From assembly GCA_002343845.1 (NCBI GenBank), contig DDSQ01000175.1:39209-103208 (forward strand): a stretch of DNA of 64,000 nt, read 5' to 3'. The notes under the pieces are model-generated. The model had not been told where the DNA came from. It worked only from the letters and a program-made list of their open reading frames with translations, and did no database searches. Of this stretch, positions 54,295 to 63,599 are shown in pieces; the stretch's first letter is position 1, and each line of letters starts with the position of its first letter. This DNA is from Planctomycetes bacterium UBA2386 (GTDB taxonomy: Bacteria; Planctomycetota; UBA1135; UBA2386). Made by a program: the position numbers and the translations under genes.

Positions 54295-55607
54295 GGGTGC
54301 TCCCCGCGTGGTGCGGCCAGCGACAGGTTGTCGAGCAGGCGCACGGGCCGCTTGCCGCCGTCGAAGCGCGCGGCGACCAACAGGCGACCCCCGGCGACCG
54401 GCCCCGGTGGCAGTTCGGCGAAGTCCGGATCCGAACGAAGCGCCAGGTAGTCGACGACCGCGCGCGGTTCGGTCGCGAGCACACGCTTCGCTGCCGCGAG
54501 CAGGCGGTCGCGATCGCGCTCCCCGCCACGGAACGCCGCCAGCGCCGCGCGCAGGGCACGGACCAGCACGGGGCTCGCCGCGCGGTCGGCGGCGCCCAGG
54601 TAGACGTTCCGGCTCGACAGCGCGAGCCCATCGTCGTCGCGCACGATCGGGCACGGCACGATCTGCAGCGGAAAGCCCAGGTCCTTCGCCATCCGGCGCA
54701 CGACCGCGAGTTGCTGCGCGTCCTTCTCGCCGAAGTAGGCCCGCGTCGGCGACGCCAGCGCAAGCAAGCGCGCGACGACCGTCGCGACGCCGGCGAAGTG
54801 GCCGGGCCGCAGTGCCCCTTCCAGGCCGTCTGCCGCCGCCCCGACTGCGACGTGGCTGCAGAAGGCCGGGTCGTACATCGCCGCGACGCTCGGCGCGAAG
54901 ACAACATCGGCGCCGGCGGCGCGACACAGTGCGACGTCGGCGTCGAGCGACCGCGGATAGGCGGCGAAGTCCTCGTTCGGGCCGAACTGCAGCGGGTTCA
55001 CGAACACCGTCGCGACCACGCGGTCGTTCTCGGCACGCGCCTGCTGCAGCAGGCTGGCATGACCGCGATGCAGGCTGCCCATCGTCGGCACGAGGCCGAT
55101 CGAACATCCGCCGGCGAGCCACGTCCCGCAACGCGCGACCAGATCGGCGGGCGTCGCGAGCACCACGATCGGCTCCGTTCGCGGCAGGGTCGCGAGATCG
55201 ACGCCGAGTTCGCGCAGCGGCCGGCGCACGAAGTCGCGTTCGTGCCAGCGCGGATGCGGCAGCACGAGGTCGCGCGTGTCGTGGCGTTCGTCGCCGACGA
55301 ACAGCAGGTCGAGATCGAGCGGCCGCGGGTGGTTGCGCGGCGCCGGCAACACCCGTCCCGCCTCGCGCTCGAGCTGCTTGCACAGAGCCAGCAAGGCGGC
55401 GGCCGGCAGGTCGGTGCGCAGCTCGGCGACGCCGTTGAGGAACGCGTCCTGGACCGGGCCGTCGCCGACCAGTGCGCTCTCGTGCAGCGGTGACGTGCGA
55501 ATCACGGCGACGCCGGGGACCGACGCGAGGCGCTGGAGCGCACGCTCGATGTGGGCACGCCGGTCCCCGAGGTTGCTGCCGAGCCCGAGCCAGGCGGTCG
55601 TCGCCAC
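54291..55607 (-). CDS. folK-panC: HPPK-pantothenate synthetase fusion (FolK-PanC)
   Basis: Residues 1-140 are hydroxymethyldihydropterin pyrophosphokinase: LGLGSNLGDRRAHIERAL, and the ATP/Mg site RNHPRPLDLDLLF. Residues about 147-430 are pantothenate synthetase: VPTMGSLHRGHASLL (HIGH motif), VNPLQFGPNEDF, YFGEKDAQQLAVV and LSSRNVYL. The first half makes the pyrophosphate precursor of folate; the second joins pantoate and beta-alanine to give pantothenate. In many bacteria folK and panC are neighbours in a pan operon, so this reads as a fusion of adjacent genes. The linker is only about ten residues. GTG 55607 is the start, 12 bases below pssA. Confidence 0.9.
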   Translation of the reverse strand: MATTAWLGLGSNLGDRRAHIERALQRLASVPGVAVIRTSPLHESALVGDGPVQDAFLNGVAELRTDLPAAALLALCKQLEREAGRVLPAPRNHPRPLDLDLLFVGDERHDTRDLVLPHPRWHERDFVRRPLRELGVDLATLPRTEPIVVLATPADLVARCGTWLAGGCSIGLVPTMGSLHRGHASLLQQARAENDRVVATVFVNPLQFGPNEDFAAYPRSLDADVALCRAAGADVVFAPSVAAMYDPAFCSHVAVGAAADGLEGALRPGHFAGVATVVARLLALASPTRAYFGEKDAQQLAVVRRMAKDLGFPLQIVPCPIVRDDDGLALSSRNVYLGAADRAASPVLVRALRAALAAFRGGERDRDRLLAAAKRVLATEPRAVVDYLALRSDPDFAELPPGPVAGGRLLVAARFDGGKRPVRLLDNLSLAAPRGEHP

Positions 55608-55619
55608 GCGCCTGGGCCG

Positions 55620-56549
55620 TCAGTTCCGGTTGACCGGCGCCAGTTCCTCGTTGTCGTCGTCGTCGTCGTCGCGACGGCGCGTCACCACGCGGAACAGGCC
55701 GAGCCCCATGCCCCAGCCGACGTAGCCGATCGTGCAGACCGCCAGCGCGAGCTGCCACTCGATCGCGGCGACAATGATCACGACGACGGTCGAGGCGAGC
55801 ACCGGGACGCTGTGGCGACCCTTCAGGATCGCGTGCAGGGCGTGCGGGTACGGCACCCGGCTCACCATCAGCAGGCCGAGCAGCACCAGCACCCACGGCA
55901 TCGCCACGACGATCGCGTCGAAGTGCCGCGGCGCGAGCAGGAAGTGCCCCAGTTCGGCCGACTCGTCGTTGCGCGTGCAGAACAGCGCGACCAGCCCGCA
56001 CACCACCGCAGCAGCCGCCGGCGACGGCAGCCCCTTGAACTCGCGGTGGTCCTCTTCGTCGCCGCCAGTCTCGACGTTGAACCGCGCGAGCCGCAGGGCC
56101 GCGCCCATCACGTAGACCGCGGCGGCGGCGTAGAACAGCTTCGGATGCAGCGGCAGCAAGCGGTTCGCATCGACCTGCGCGTGCCAGTCGACCAGCACCT
56201 TGGCGAGGAAAGCTGGCGCGACGCCGAAGGTCACCATGTCGGCCATGCTGTCGAGCTGCGCGCCGAACGGCGTCGTCTGCCCGGTCATGCGCGCGACGCG
56301 GCCGTCGAGCGCGTCGAACACCATCGCCACGAACACCAGCACGGCCGCCAGCTCGAAGTAGCCGACCACGTTCGCGAATTGCGCGCCGGGCTGGGTCAGG
56401 CGCAGGGCGTCGGCGACCTTCGCGATCGCCAGGAAGCCGAAGAACAGGTTGCCGAGCGTGATCAGGCTCGGCAGCACCGGCACTTCCTTCAACCGCCGCA
56501 GGCGGCTGCGTCGGCGCTGGGTCGTGAAGTCCTCGAGGCGGGCGGTCAT
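55620..56549 (-). CDS. pssA: CDP-diacylglycerol-serine O-phosphatidyltransferase
   Basis: The 309-residue integral membrane protein carries the CDP-alcohol phosphotransferase motif DALDGRVARMTGQ followed by TPFGAQLDSMAD (D-G-x2-A-R-x8-G-x3-D-x3-D). LPSLITLGNLFFGFLAI at the N-terminus and KGLPSPAAAA later are typical of PssA type II. It makes phosphatidylserine, the precursor of phosphatidylethanolamine. The C-terminus is an acidic tail with a run of aspartates (DDDDDDNEE). It heads the co-directional cluster that runs to the kinase at 46930. Confidence 0.92.
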   Translation of the reverse strand: MTARLEDFTTQRRRSRLRRLKEVPVLPSLITLGNLFFGFLAIAKVADALRLTQPGAQFANVVGYFELAAVLVFVAMVFDALDGRVARMTGQTTPFGAQLDSMADMVTFGVAPAFLAKVLVDWHAQVDANRLLPLHPKLFYAAAAVYVMGAALRLARFNVETGGDEEDHREFKGLPSPAAAAVVCGLVALFCTRNDESAELGHFLLAPRHFDAIVVAMPWVLVLLGLLMVSRVPYPHALHAILKGRHSVPVLASTVVVIIVAAIEWQLALAVCTIGYVGWGMGLGLFRVVTRRRDDDDDDNEELAPVNRN

Positions 56550-56628
56550 CGCGCCGGCGCATGGTAGTGCGGGGCGAGGCCGGGAACAGCCTCGCGCCGC
56601 CGATCGACGGCCGCGTAGCCTGTCGGGC

Positions 56629-57378
56629 GTGAACTTCCTGTTGCTCGCTCCCGATGAGGTCGGCAACGAGGGCTTCGTTCTGCTGCACGGCGCGCGTGCC
56701 GCGCACGTACGCACGGTGCTGCGTGCGGAGCCAGGGCAGGAACTGCGGGCCGGACTGCTCGGCGGGCGGCTGGGGCAGGCGACGGTGCTCGCCGTCACCG
56801 CCGACGAAGTGCAGCTGCGCTGCGCGCTGCCGTTCGCGCAGCCGCCGCCATCTGCCGACGACGTGCTGCTGCTCGCCGTGCCGCGGCCGAAGGTGCTGCT
56901 GCGGCTCTACGCCCATGCCGCCGCGCTGGGGTTCGCGCGGCTCGTCCTGTTCCGCAGCTGGCGCGTCGAGAAGAGCCACCTGCAGAGCAAGGCGCTGCTG
57001 CCGGATGCCCAGCGCGCGATGTTGCTGGCCGGGCTCGAACAGGCCGGGCGCACCGTGCTGCCGAGCGTGCAGTTCTTCCCGCGGTTCAAGCCGATGGTCG
57101 AGGATCAACTCGGCACGCTGAACCTGCCGCCCGCGCGCTTCGTCGCGCACCCGGCCGCACCGACGCCAACACACGCGCTCGCCTATCCGGGCCGCGCCCC
57201 GTTCACGCTCGCGATCGGTCCCGACGGCGGCTTCCTGCCGTACGAGGTCGACGCGTTGGCGACGCGCGGCTTCCTGCCGATCACCTGCGGCCGCGCGCCG
57301 CTGCGCACCGAGACCGCGCTGGCGGTGCTGGCCGGCCAGTTGGCCCTGCTGCGCGAGCGCGCTACCGTCGCGCCGTGA
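56629..57378 (+). CDS. Second RsmE-like SPOUT methyltransferase
   Basis: The 249-residue protein has the RsmE architecture: an N-terminal PUA-like barrel (FVLLHGARAAHVRTVLRAEP), the knot-forming GPDGGF (197-202) and LRTETA (225-230). It differs from the RsmE at 7291 in the central part: the usual E-K-A-T-E-L-G-V is replaced by YAHAAALGFARLVLFRSW, followed by RVEKSHLQSKAL. It may modify another rRNA position or have lost the original specificity. GTG 56629 is chosen as start. The stop overlaps the next gene by four bases (GTGA). Confidence 0.82.
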   Translation: MNFLLLAPDEVGNEGFVLLHGARAAHVRTVLRAEPGQELRAGLLGGRLGQATVLAVTADEVQLRCALPFAQPPPSADDVLLLAVPRPKVLLRLYAHAAALGFARLVLFRSWRVEKSHLQSKALLPDAQRAMLLAGLEQAGRTVLPSVQFFPRFKPMVEDQLGTLNLPPARFVAHPAAPTPTHALAYPGRAPFTLAIGPDGGFLPYEVDALATRGFLPITCGRAPLRTETALAVLAGQLALLRERATVAP

Positions 57379-58379
57379 CCACGCTGCGCGCAGGGCTCTC
57401 CGGCTGTTCGGCCGCTGGCGCTTCGCTGCTGCAGCGCGTGCGCGGGCATCGGGATGCCGCCATCGTCGTCGCCCACGACGACGATGCCGCGCGCGGTTCC
57501 GCCTTCGCGGCCGAGCACGGACTCGGGACTGCTGCCGCGTCGTTCGATGCGCTGTTGGGCTCGGGCGTCGACTTCGTCGTGTTGGCCGGGGACCTCGCGA
57601 CGCGGCGCGAACGCGTCGCCGCAGCGGCGGCGCAAGGCGTGCACTGCCTGCTGCAGGCTCCGTTCGCCGCCGACCTCGCGAGCGCCGCGGCGATGGCCAG
57701 CGACTGTGCCGCGGCCCAGGTCAAGCTCGGCGTGCTGGTGCCCGAGTTCGCCGACCCGCTCTGGGAACAGGTGCGGCGCATGATCGCCGCCGACTGGCTC
57801 GGCGGTGTCGTCGCGGTGCAGGGCCTGCTGTGCGTCGACGAGGGACTGCGCAGTGGTGCTGGCGACGTGCCGAACTGCCATCCGTTCGTCGACCTGGCGA
57901 GTCGCCACCTGCACCTCGCGAGTTGGCTCGTGGGTCGGCCAGCAGTCCGCGTGACCGCCCAGAGCACGCGCTCGATCGGCGACCGCGATGACGGCGGTGT
58001 CGCGACCGCGGTGCTGCGCGGCGGCGTCGCGTGCACGTTCACCTGCAGCCGCGCCAGTTCGGCGCACGCGTTCGCCGTGCACGGCACCGACGGCCTGGTG
58101 CGCGTCGCCGGCGACCGCATGCTGCTGCGCGGCCGTGAAGAGTTCCACGGCGCCGCGTTCGCCTACCGGACTCCCGGCGAGGAGCTTTCGCTGTCGCGCG
58201 CCGAACTGCAGCCCGAACTCGCCGCGCAGGCTCCGGCCTGCGAACTGGTCGGCCGCTTCGCCCGCTGGATCGACGACTGCGACGATTTCCCGTGCCCGGC
58301 TGAACAGGCGCTCGAGGACCTGCGCGTCGTCGAGGCGATGCTGCGGGCAACGCAGAGCGGGCGCACCGAGACGGTCTGA
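57375..58379 (+). CDS. Gfo/Idh/MocA-like oxidoreductase
   Basis: The 334-residue product has a Rossmann half with GLSGCSAAGASLLQRVRGHR, GVDFVVLAGDLATRRERVAA and CLLQAPFAADLASAAAMA, and a mixed alpha/beta C-terminal half. The arrangement matches Gfo/Idh/MocA dehydrogenases of sugars and cyclitols. The usual E-K-P signature at the end of the second Rossmann strand is replaced by Q-A-P, so dinucleotide chemistry may be altered. GTG start overlaps the RsmE-like stop. It converges on the FAD oxidoreductase gene. Substrate unknown. Confidence 0.7.
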   Translation: MTTLRAGLSGCSAAGASLLQRVRGHRDAAIVVAHDDDAARGSAFAAEHGLGTAAASFDALLGSGVDFVVLAGDLATRRERVAAAAAQGVHCLLQAPFAADLASAAAMASDCAAAQVKLGVLVPEFADPLWEQVRRMIAADWLGGVVAVQGLLCVDEGLRSGAGDVPNCHPFVDLASRHLHLASWLVGRPAVRVTAQSTRSIGDRDDGGVATAVLRGGVACTFTCSRASSAHAFAVHGTDGLVRVAGDRMLLRGREEFHGAAFAYRTPGEELSLSRAELQPELAAQAPACELVGRFARWIDDCDDFPCPAEQALEDLRVVEAMLRATQSGRTETV

Positions 58380-58387
58380 AGCGCGCG

Positions 58388-58402
58388 CTGAGCAGCGCTC
58401 AG
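58388..58402. terminator. Hairpin overlapping FAD-oxidoreductase stop
   Basis: CTGAGC (58388-58393) pairs with GCTCAG (58397-58402) around AGC; the second arm contains the stop codon of the minus-strand gene (58399-58401). It lies nine bases beyond the stop of the convergent Gfo/Idh gene. Confidence 0.35.
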
Positions 58403-59934
58403 ATGCGCTTCTCGTAGATCGGGCCCTTCTCGAAGTACTCGTTCTCGCTGCCGACCGTGTCCATGTCGTAGCGACGGCCTTCGAGCAGGATGCGGCTGGC
58501 GATGATGCCCATCTCGAGGCTGTGGTCCTGGTTCGTGTAGCGGAAGCGCCCCGGCCTCCCGACGTAGACCAGGTTCTCGAACTGCTCGAGCCAGGCCTGG
58601 ATCGTCGCCAACGCCGTCTTGTAGCCCGCGTCGTAGACGGGATAGACGTGCTGGCGCTTCAACAGGTACGCCTGCCGCACCGCCTTGCGGGTGAAGAACC
58701 CCCACCGCTCGAAGTACGGCATGACCAGGTCGAGCAACTGCTCCTTCGTCATCGACCAGATCGGGTCGCTCTCGAACGCGAAGAACTCGATGAAGAACGA
58801 GGTCTTCCCCGGCGGACACATGTCCTTGCTGAAGTTCTTCATCTCGCTCGTGCGGCCGAACGGGATGTCCTTGCTCGGGAAGTAGATCCAGTTGTCGTCG
58901 GTGACCTTGTCCTGGTCCAAGGTCAGGAACAGGTAGATCTGCGCGCGCCACTTCAGCTGCGCCGCGGCTTCGCGCACCGGGGCTGGCGGCGGCGGATCGA
59001 GCAGCGTGAGGAAGTGCGTCAGCGGCACCGACTCGACCACCGACTGCGGACGCACGGTCACGACGCCGTCGGGCCCGCGCAGGTCGACCGCCGTGATGCG
59101 CTTGCCGTCGTGACGGACCTTCACCGGCTCGGTGCGCGTGCGGATCTCGGCGCCGGTCGCGCGCAGGTGCTTGCCGATCTCCTCGTAGATGCGGCCGGTG
59201 CCGAACTGCGGGTAGTAGAACTCGTCGACCAGCGACTTCGGCCCCTTCTTGCCGCCCAGCCCGATCGCGTTCTTGAACACGCTCCAGAGGTTGAGCCCGC
59301 TGATGCGCTGCTTGGCCCAGTCGGGGTGGATCTCGGCGCAGCGGATGCCCCAGATCTTCTCCGAGTAGTTGATCATGCTGAACTCGGCCAGCGAGCGGCC
59401 GAAGTTCGCGACCACGTAGTCCTCGAAGGTGCGCAGCGGTTTGCGCAGCAGGCCGTAGCGGAGGCGGGCCAGCACGTAGTCGATGCCGATGCGCGCGCTC
59501 TTCCACAGGCCGAGGTTCTTCACCACCTGCCGGAAGTTGACCGGGTAGTCGAAGTACTTGCCGTCGACGAACTGGCGAGTGAGGCGCGGCACCTTGCGCC
59601 ACTCCTCCTGCAGCAGGTCCTCGATGAAGTCGTACAGGTACTGGTTCTTGCTGAAGAACCGGTGCGGGCCGATGTCGGTCAGGAAGACGTGCTCGCCCTC
59701 ACGGAAGGTCAACGTCTTCGCGAGGCCCCCGATCTGCTCGTCGCGTTCGACGACGAGCGGTCGTTTGCCCTTGCGCGACAGTTCCATCGCGCAGGCAAGG
59801 CCCGCGGGCCCGGCACCCAGGATCAGGATCTCGGGCTCCGTCCCGGTCGCCACGGCCTGCGGACCCGGAGCGGGTTCCCGTGCCGGGAGACCGGCGGGGT
59901 CGGGCTGGTCGGAATCGGGGGCGGACTCGGGCAT
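58399..59934 (-). CDS. FAD-dependent amine-oxidase/UDP-galactopyranose-mutase-like oxidoreductase
   Basis: The 511-residue protein opens with a Pro-rich tail of about 33 residues and then a classical FAD-binding site (ILILGAGPAGLACAMELSRK, followed by VERDEQIGGLAKT). Further on are DIGPHRFFSKNQYLYDFIED, YPVNFRQVVKNLGLWKSA, SEKIWGIRCAEIHPDWAKQR and a C-terminal VGRPGRFRYTNQDHSLEMG that closes the flavin site. It resembles the protoporphyrinogen-oxidase/UDP-galactopyranose-mutase superfamily; members of this subtype are often near glycan-synthesis genes. The substrate is not known. It is 105 bases downstream of the helicase-associated gene. Confidence 0.75.
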   Translation of the reverse strand: MPESAPDSDQPDPAGLPAREPAPGPQAVATGTEPEILILGAGPAGLACAMELSRKGKRPLVVERDEQIGGLAKTLTFREGEHVFLTDIGPHRFFSKNQYLYDFIEDLLQEEWRKVPRLTRQFVDGKYFDYPVNFRQVVKNLGLWKSARIGIDYVLARLRYGLLRKPLRTFEDYVVANFGRSLAEFSMINYSEKIWGIRCAEIHPDWAKQRISGLNLWSVFKNAIGLGGKKGPKSLVDEFYYPQFGTGRIYEEIGKHLRATGAEIRTRTEPVKVRHDGKRITAVDLRGPDGVVTVRPQSVVESVPLTHFLTLLDPPPPAPVREAAAQLKWRAQIYLFLTLDQDKVTDDNWIYFPSKDIPFGRTSEMKNFSKDMCPPGKTSFFIEFFAFESDPIWSMTKEQLLDLVMPYFERWGFFTRKAVRQAYLLKRQHVYPVYDAGYKTALATIQAWLEQFENLVYVGRPGRFRYTNQDHSLEMGIIASRILLEGRRYDMDTVGSENEYFEKGPIYEKRI

Positions 59935-60039
59935 CGCGACAAGGAGACCGCGGGCGGCCGCGGCCGACGTTCATCGTGCGGCGGTGGCCGCGTCGTGGAG
60001 ACGATCCCGACGCGGCGGCAACCGCCGTTGGCATGGGCC

Positions 60040-61902
60040 TCAGGAAGCCGGCCGGTCGGCCCACTCCTCGAGGCTGTAGAGCACGTTCTGCGGGATCGGC
60101 ACCCGCGCCCGATCGGTCAGTTCCTGCACGATCTGGGCCTTGGTCATGCCATCGGCGACGCCCGCGCGCACGCTGGCTTCGTCGATGCGGAACTGGTGCA
60201 CGTGGTCGCTCTTCGTGCGGTGCGCGAAGCGATCGAACACGTGCACGACATCGTGCACGTCGTCGCCCGGGAACACCAGCACCTCGAAATCGGGCTGCAC
60301 GATCACCGAACTGCGCGTGCCGCCGACGCGCGCGGCCGGCTCGGCGTCGAGCAGTTCGGCGCCCAGTCGCGACAGCCGCAGTGCGGTCACGCGGCCCTGG
60401 TGGCTGCCGACGTCGACGAGCCCCAGCGGGAACAACCGCTTCTTGACCCACACCAGCAGGTTCCAGCACATCTGCTGCAGCGATTCGCCAGGCGTGTAGC
60501 TGCCGCCCTGGAACCGCGCCGCGAAGAACTCCTCGGTCGGCCGGGTCTCGAGTTGCGCCAGGTAGGCGTTGCGCGCGAGGAACGGCAGGATCGCGACGTC
60601 CTGCCACAGCAGCGGCTCGGCGCGGCGCAGCAGCCGCAACAGCACGCGCCGCATGCGCACGTGGTGGTACCCCTCGCCCGGCAGCGTGCGGTCCTCGACG
60701 AAGTGCGACAGCAGCATCTTCACCTGCGGGCCGAGTCCGGCGCGATCGAAGTCGGTGCCGGCCGGCGTCGGCCGCAGCGACCGTTCGCCGCGGCGGTCGA
60801 TCAACCGCCGCTGCAGGCAGAAGCGGTAGATCGTCTCGAGCATCGCGTCGGCGGAGAGGAAGCCGCCGGGCACCGGCAGCAACGTACCGGCGATGCGTTT
60901 CGCCGAAGCCTTGAACAACTCGCCGTCCGACGTGAACAGCACCTTGCTCTGCTGCAACTCGCGCAGGAACCGGCCGACGTTCGTCGCCAGGTCGCCGCCG
61001 CTGACCAGTTCCTCGCTGACCTGCGGGCGGTGCTCTTCGCCGCGCCGCTTGAGCGCGTACAGGGCGACTTCGTGGAACAGCACGACCGCCTGCGGCATCG
61101 GCTGGATCCCGATCCGCGCGAGGTCGAGCGCGCCGGTGGTGCCGAGCATCGCCTCGGTCAGGCACTTGCCGACGAACTCGAGGTCCGGCAGCTCCGACGC
61201 ACCGTGTTCGCGAACGAGCTCGTCCCACGCCGCGAGGCCACCGTGCTTCTGCAGCACGCTGTCGACCAGTGCTCCGACGGCGGGCGGCAGCTTCTGCAGC
61301 CGCTGCTGCAGCGAGCTGTCGAGCGTGTAGAGCTTGTAGATCTTGCGGGCGTGATCCCCCGCCTTGGCGTCGGCGGCCTTCGACCGGACCGCGCCCTTGG
61401 CTTCGGCCTGCTCGCGCTCGCGGAAGAAGCGGGCATCGAGGAAGCCCTGCAGTGTCAAGGTGTCCTGCAGTTGGCGCTGCCGCCGCGCGCGGCAGTTGCG
61501 CACGCACTCGACCAGTTCGCTCGGCGCCACCCAGCACGGACTGTCGAAGGTCGCCCAGCGCTTGTCGCGCACGTGCCACACGAACGCCTCGCGGTGCAGG
61601 GCGGCCAGCGCCGCCTCCAGTTCGAAGCGGCTCTTGAAGTGCTTGCCGCACTCACCGAACAACGCCTGCACCGAGCGCACCGCCCCACCGTCGGCGAAGA
61701 ACGCCTCGAGCAGATCCTGCAGCTTGCGCGGCAGTGCTCCGATCCGAGCGTGCACGCGGTGCTCGTCCTCCATCGCGCCCGCCGCCGCGGCCAGCGTCGC
61801 GACGGCGCCGTCGGCGGGCGTGCCGCACCAGCGGAACACGCACTCGCGCACGCCGGCCTCGCCCGCGCCCTGCAGCAGCGTGCGCAAACTCAGCCGGGTC
61901 AT
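60040..61902 (-). CDS. Helicase-associated protein (XPB/Ssl2 N-terminal-like)
   Basis: The 620-residue protein has no Walker motif. It combines winged-helix-like segments near the N-terminus (ALFGECGKHFKSRFELEAAL, ALHREAFVWHV) with a C-terminal part containing SSVIVQPDFEVLVFPGDD and KSDHVHQFRIDEASVRAGVA, the pattern of the domain named helicase XPB/Ssl2 N-terminal (helicase_C_3). In mycobacteria a protein of this type (Rv0862c) is encoded next to the XPB homologue Rv0861c. Here too it is adjacent: its ATG overlaps the stop of the XPB helicase gene by four bases. It is likely a partner or regulator of that helicase. Confidence 0.75.
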   Translation of the reverse strand: MTRLSLRTLLQGAGEAGVRECVFRWCGTPADGAVATLAAAAGAMEDEHRVHARIGALPRKLQDLLEAFFADGGAVRSVQALFGECGKHFKSRFELEAALAALHREAFVWHVRDKRWATFDSPCWVAPSELVECVRNCRARRQRQLQDTLTLQGFLDARFFREREQAEAKGAVRSKAADAKAGDHARKIYKLYTLDSSLQQRLQKLPPAVGALVDSVLQKHGGLAAWDELVREHGASELPDLEFVGKCLTEAMLGTTGALDLARIGIQPMPQAVVLFHEVALYALKRRGEEHRPQVSEELVSGGDLATNVGRFLRELQQSKVLFTSDGELFKASAKRIAGTLLPVPGGFLSADAMLETIYRFCLQRRLIDRRGERSLRPTPAGTDFDRAGLGPQVKMLLSHFVEDRTLPGEGYHHVRMRRVLLRLLRRAEPLLWQDVAILPFLARNAYLAQLETRPTEEFFAARFQGGSYTPGESLQQMCWNLLVWVKKRLFPLGLVDVGSHQGRVTALRLSRLGAELLDAEPAARVGGTRSSVIVQPDFEVLVFPGDDVHDVVHVFDRFAHRTKSDHVHQFRIDEASVRAGVADGMTKAQIVQELTDRARVPIPQNVLYSLEEWADRPAS

Positions 61903-63599
61903 GCCCGCTCCTTCGCCGCGGCACCCGCGGCAACAAGGTCTGCGGCGCCGACGATCGCATACGCGTAGCCCTGCTCGGTCAGGAACAGCTGCCGCTTCTT
62001 GCCGAACTCCTGTTCCCGCGTGTCGGCCGAGACCAGTGAGTAGAAGCTCGCCGGGCCGCCGTCCTGCTTGGGCCGCAGGACACGCCCGAGGCGTTGCGCT
62101 TCTTCCTGTCGGCTGCCGAACGTGCCCGAGACCTGGATCGCGACGTTGGCGTCGGGCAGGTCGATCGCGAAGTTGCCGACCTTGCTGACGCACAGCCGCG
62201 GCAGTTCGCCGGCCCGGAACGCCGCGTACAGGCGATCACGTTCGGCGTTGGGCGTCTGCCCGGTGATCAGCGGCAGCCGGAACACCGTCGCCAGGTGCTG
62301 CAACTGCTCGAGGTACTGGCCGATCACCAGCACCCGGTCGCCGGCGTGCGCGCGCAACAGCGCGCCGACGACGTCGTCCTTGCGCTCGTTGTCGGCCGCG
62401 ATGCGGATCTGCGCGCGGGCCCCGGCCGCCGCGTAGCGCTCGGCGCGAACCGGATCGAGCGGAACGCGCACTTCCACGCACCGCGCCGGCGCCAGGAAGC
62501 CCTGCCGTTCGAGCTGCTTCCACGGCAGCTCGTAGCGCTTGGGACCGATCAGCGAAAACACCTCGTCGGCGCGGCCGTCCTCGCGCACGAGCGTCGCGGT
62601 GAGCCCCAGGCGTCGGCGCGCCTGGATGCCGGCCGTGGCGCGGAACACCGGGGCCGGCAGCAGGTGCACTTCGTCGTAGACGATCAGGCCGAACTCGCCG
62701 CGGTCGAACAGGTCGAGGTGCGTGAACGCCTCGAGCTTGCCCTTGCGATGCGTGAGGATCTGGTAGGTGGCGACGGTGACCGGCCGGATCTGCTTCTGTT
62801 CGCCGGTGTACTCGCCGACCTGTTCGGCCGACAAGTCGGTCTTGTCGAGCACTTCCCGGCACCACTGCCGCACCGCGACCGTGTTGGTCGTCAGCACCAG
62901 CGTGTTGGTCTGCAGCTGGTGCATGGCCGCGATGCCGACGACGGTCTTGCCTGCGCCGCACGGCAGCACCACGACGCCGCAGCCGCCGCGATCGCTGCCG
63001 CCCGCGTGGAACGCGGCGGCAGCGGCAATCTGGTAGTCGCGCAACCGGAACCCGGGCGTTCCGGGCGCAGCTTGTCGCCACGCGAACGGCAGCACCGAAC
63101 CGCTGCGGTAGCCGGCGCGGTCGTCGACCGGATAGCCGAGCTTCACCAGCGCCTGCTTGAGCTCGCCGCGGGCTCCGGCGTCGAGCGACGCTTCGCCGTC
63201 GTCGGCGATCGTCACCAACGCCGCCACCGTGGGATGCTCGACCAGCGTCGCCAGCACCGTGGCGTCGTCGCTGCACAGCCGCAGCCGGCCGCCGCCGCCC
63301 GGCAACATGCGCAGCAGTCCGTACCGGCGGAACCACTCGCGAATCTGCGCGAGGACCGTCGGCACGATCGGGAAGCGCGACTGCTGCACGAGCCACTGCA
63401 CGATCCCCTCGATGTCTTCGCCGAGCGCCGCCGCGTTCCAGATGCTGACCGGCGTCAGCCGGTAGAAGTGCACGTACTCGGGCGACTTCTCTAGTTCGGC
63501 GAACCGCGCCAGGCGGTCACGCGCGGCTTCGTACTCCGGATGCCGGGTCTCCAGCAGCACCGTGCGGTCGGTCTGCACGATCAGCGGCGGCTCGTTCAC
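61899..63599 (-). CDS. XPB/Rad25-type DNA helicase
   Basis: The 566-residue SF2 helicase has an N-terminal damage-recognition-like part, [12 protein letters not shown] (Q-like motif), Walker [19 protein letters not shown] box ([10 protein letters not shown]), [10 protein letters not shown], motif V region [19 protein letters not shown] and motif [17 protein letters not shown]. The RED-type sequence in [10 protein letters not shown] and the overall size match XPB homologues of archaea and mycobacteria, which unwind DNA 3'-5' and act in nucleotide excision repair. GTG 63599 overlaps the uvrA stop (GTGA). The order uvrA, XPB, partner suggests a dedicated repair operon. Confidence 0.88.
   Translation of the reverse strand: MNEPPLIVQTDRTVLLETRHPEYEAARDRLARFAELEKSPEYVHFYRLTPVSIWNAAALGEDIEGIVQWLVQQSRFPIVPTVLAQIREWFRRYGLLRMLPGGGGRLRLCSDDATVLATLVEHPTVAALVTIADDGEASLDAGARGELKQALVKLGYPVDDRAGYRSGSVLPFAWRQAAPGTPGFRLRDYQIAAAAAFHAGGSDRGGCGVVVLPCGAGKTVVGIAAMHQLQTNTLVLTTNTVAVRQWCREVLDKTDLSAEQVGEYTGEQKQIRPVTVATYQILTHRKGKLEAFTHLDLFDRGEFGLIVYDEVHLLPAPVFRATAGIQARRRLGLTATLVREDGRADEVFSLIGPKRYELPWKQLERQGFLAPARCVEVRVPLDPVRAERYAAAGARAQIRIAADNERKDDVVGALLRAHAGDRVLVIGQYLEQLQHLATVFRLPLITGQTPNAERDRLYAAFRAGELPRLCVSKVGNFAIDLPDANVAIQVSGTFGSRQEEAQRLGRVLRPKQDGGPASFYSLVSADTREQEFGKKRQLFLTEQGYAYAIVGAADLVAAGAAAKERA

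Noticed and set aside
57988..61968. Plus-strand open frame of 1326 codons
   Set aside because: Antisense of the FAD oxidoreductase and helicase-associated genes, which have clear motifs; the antisense product has none.
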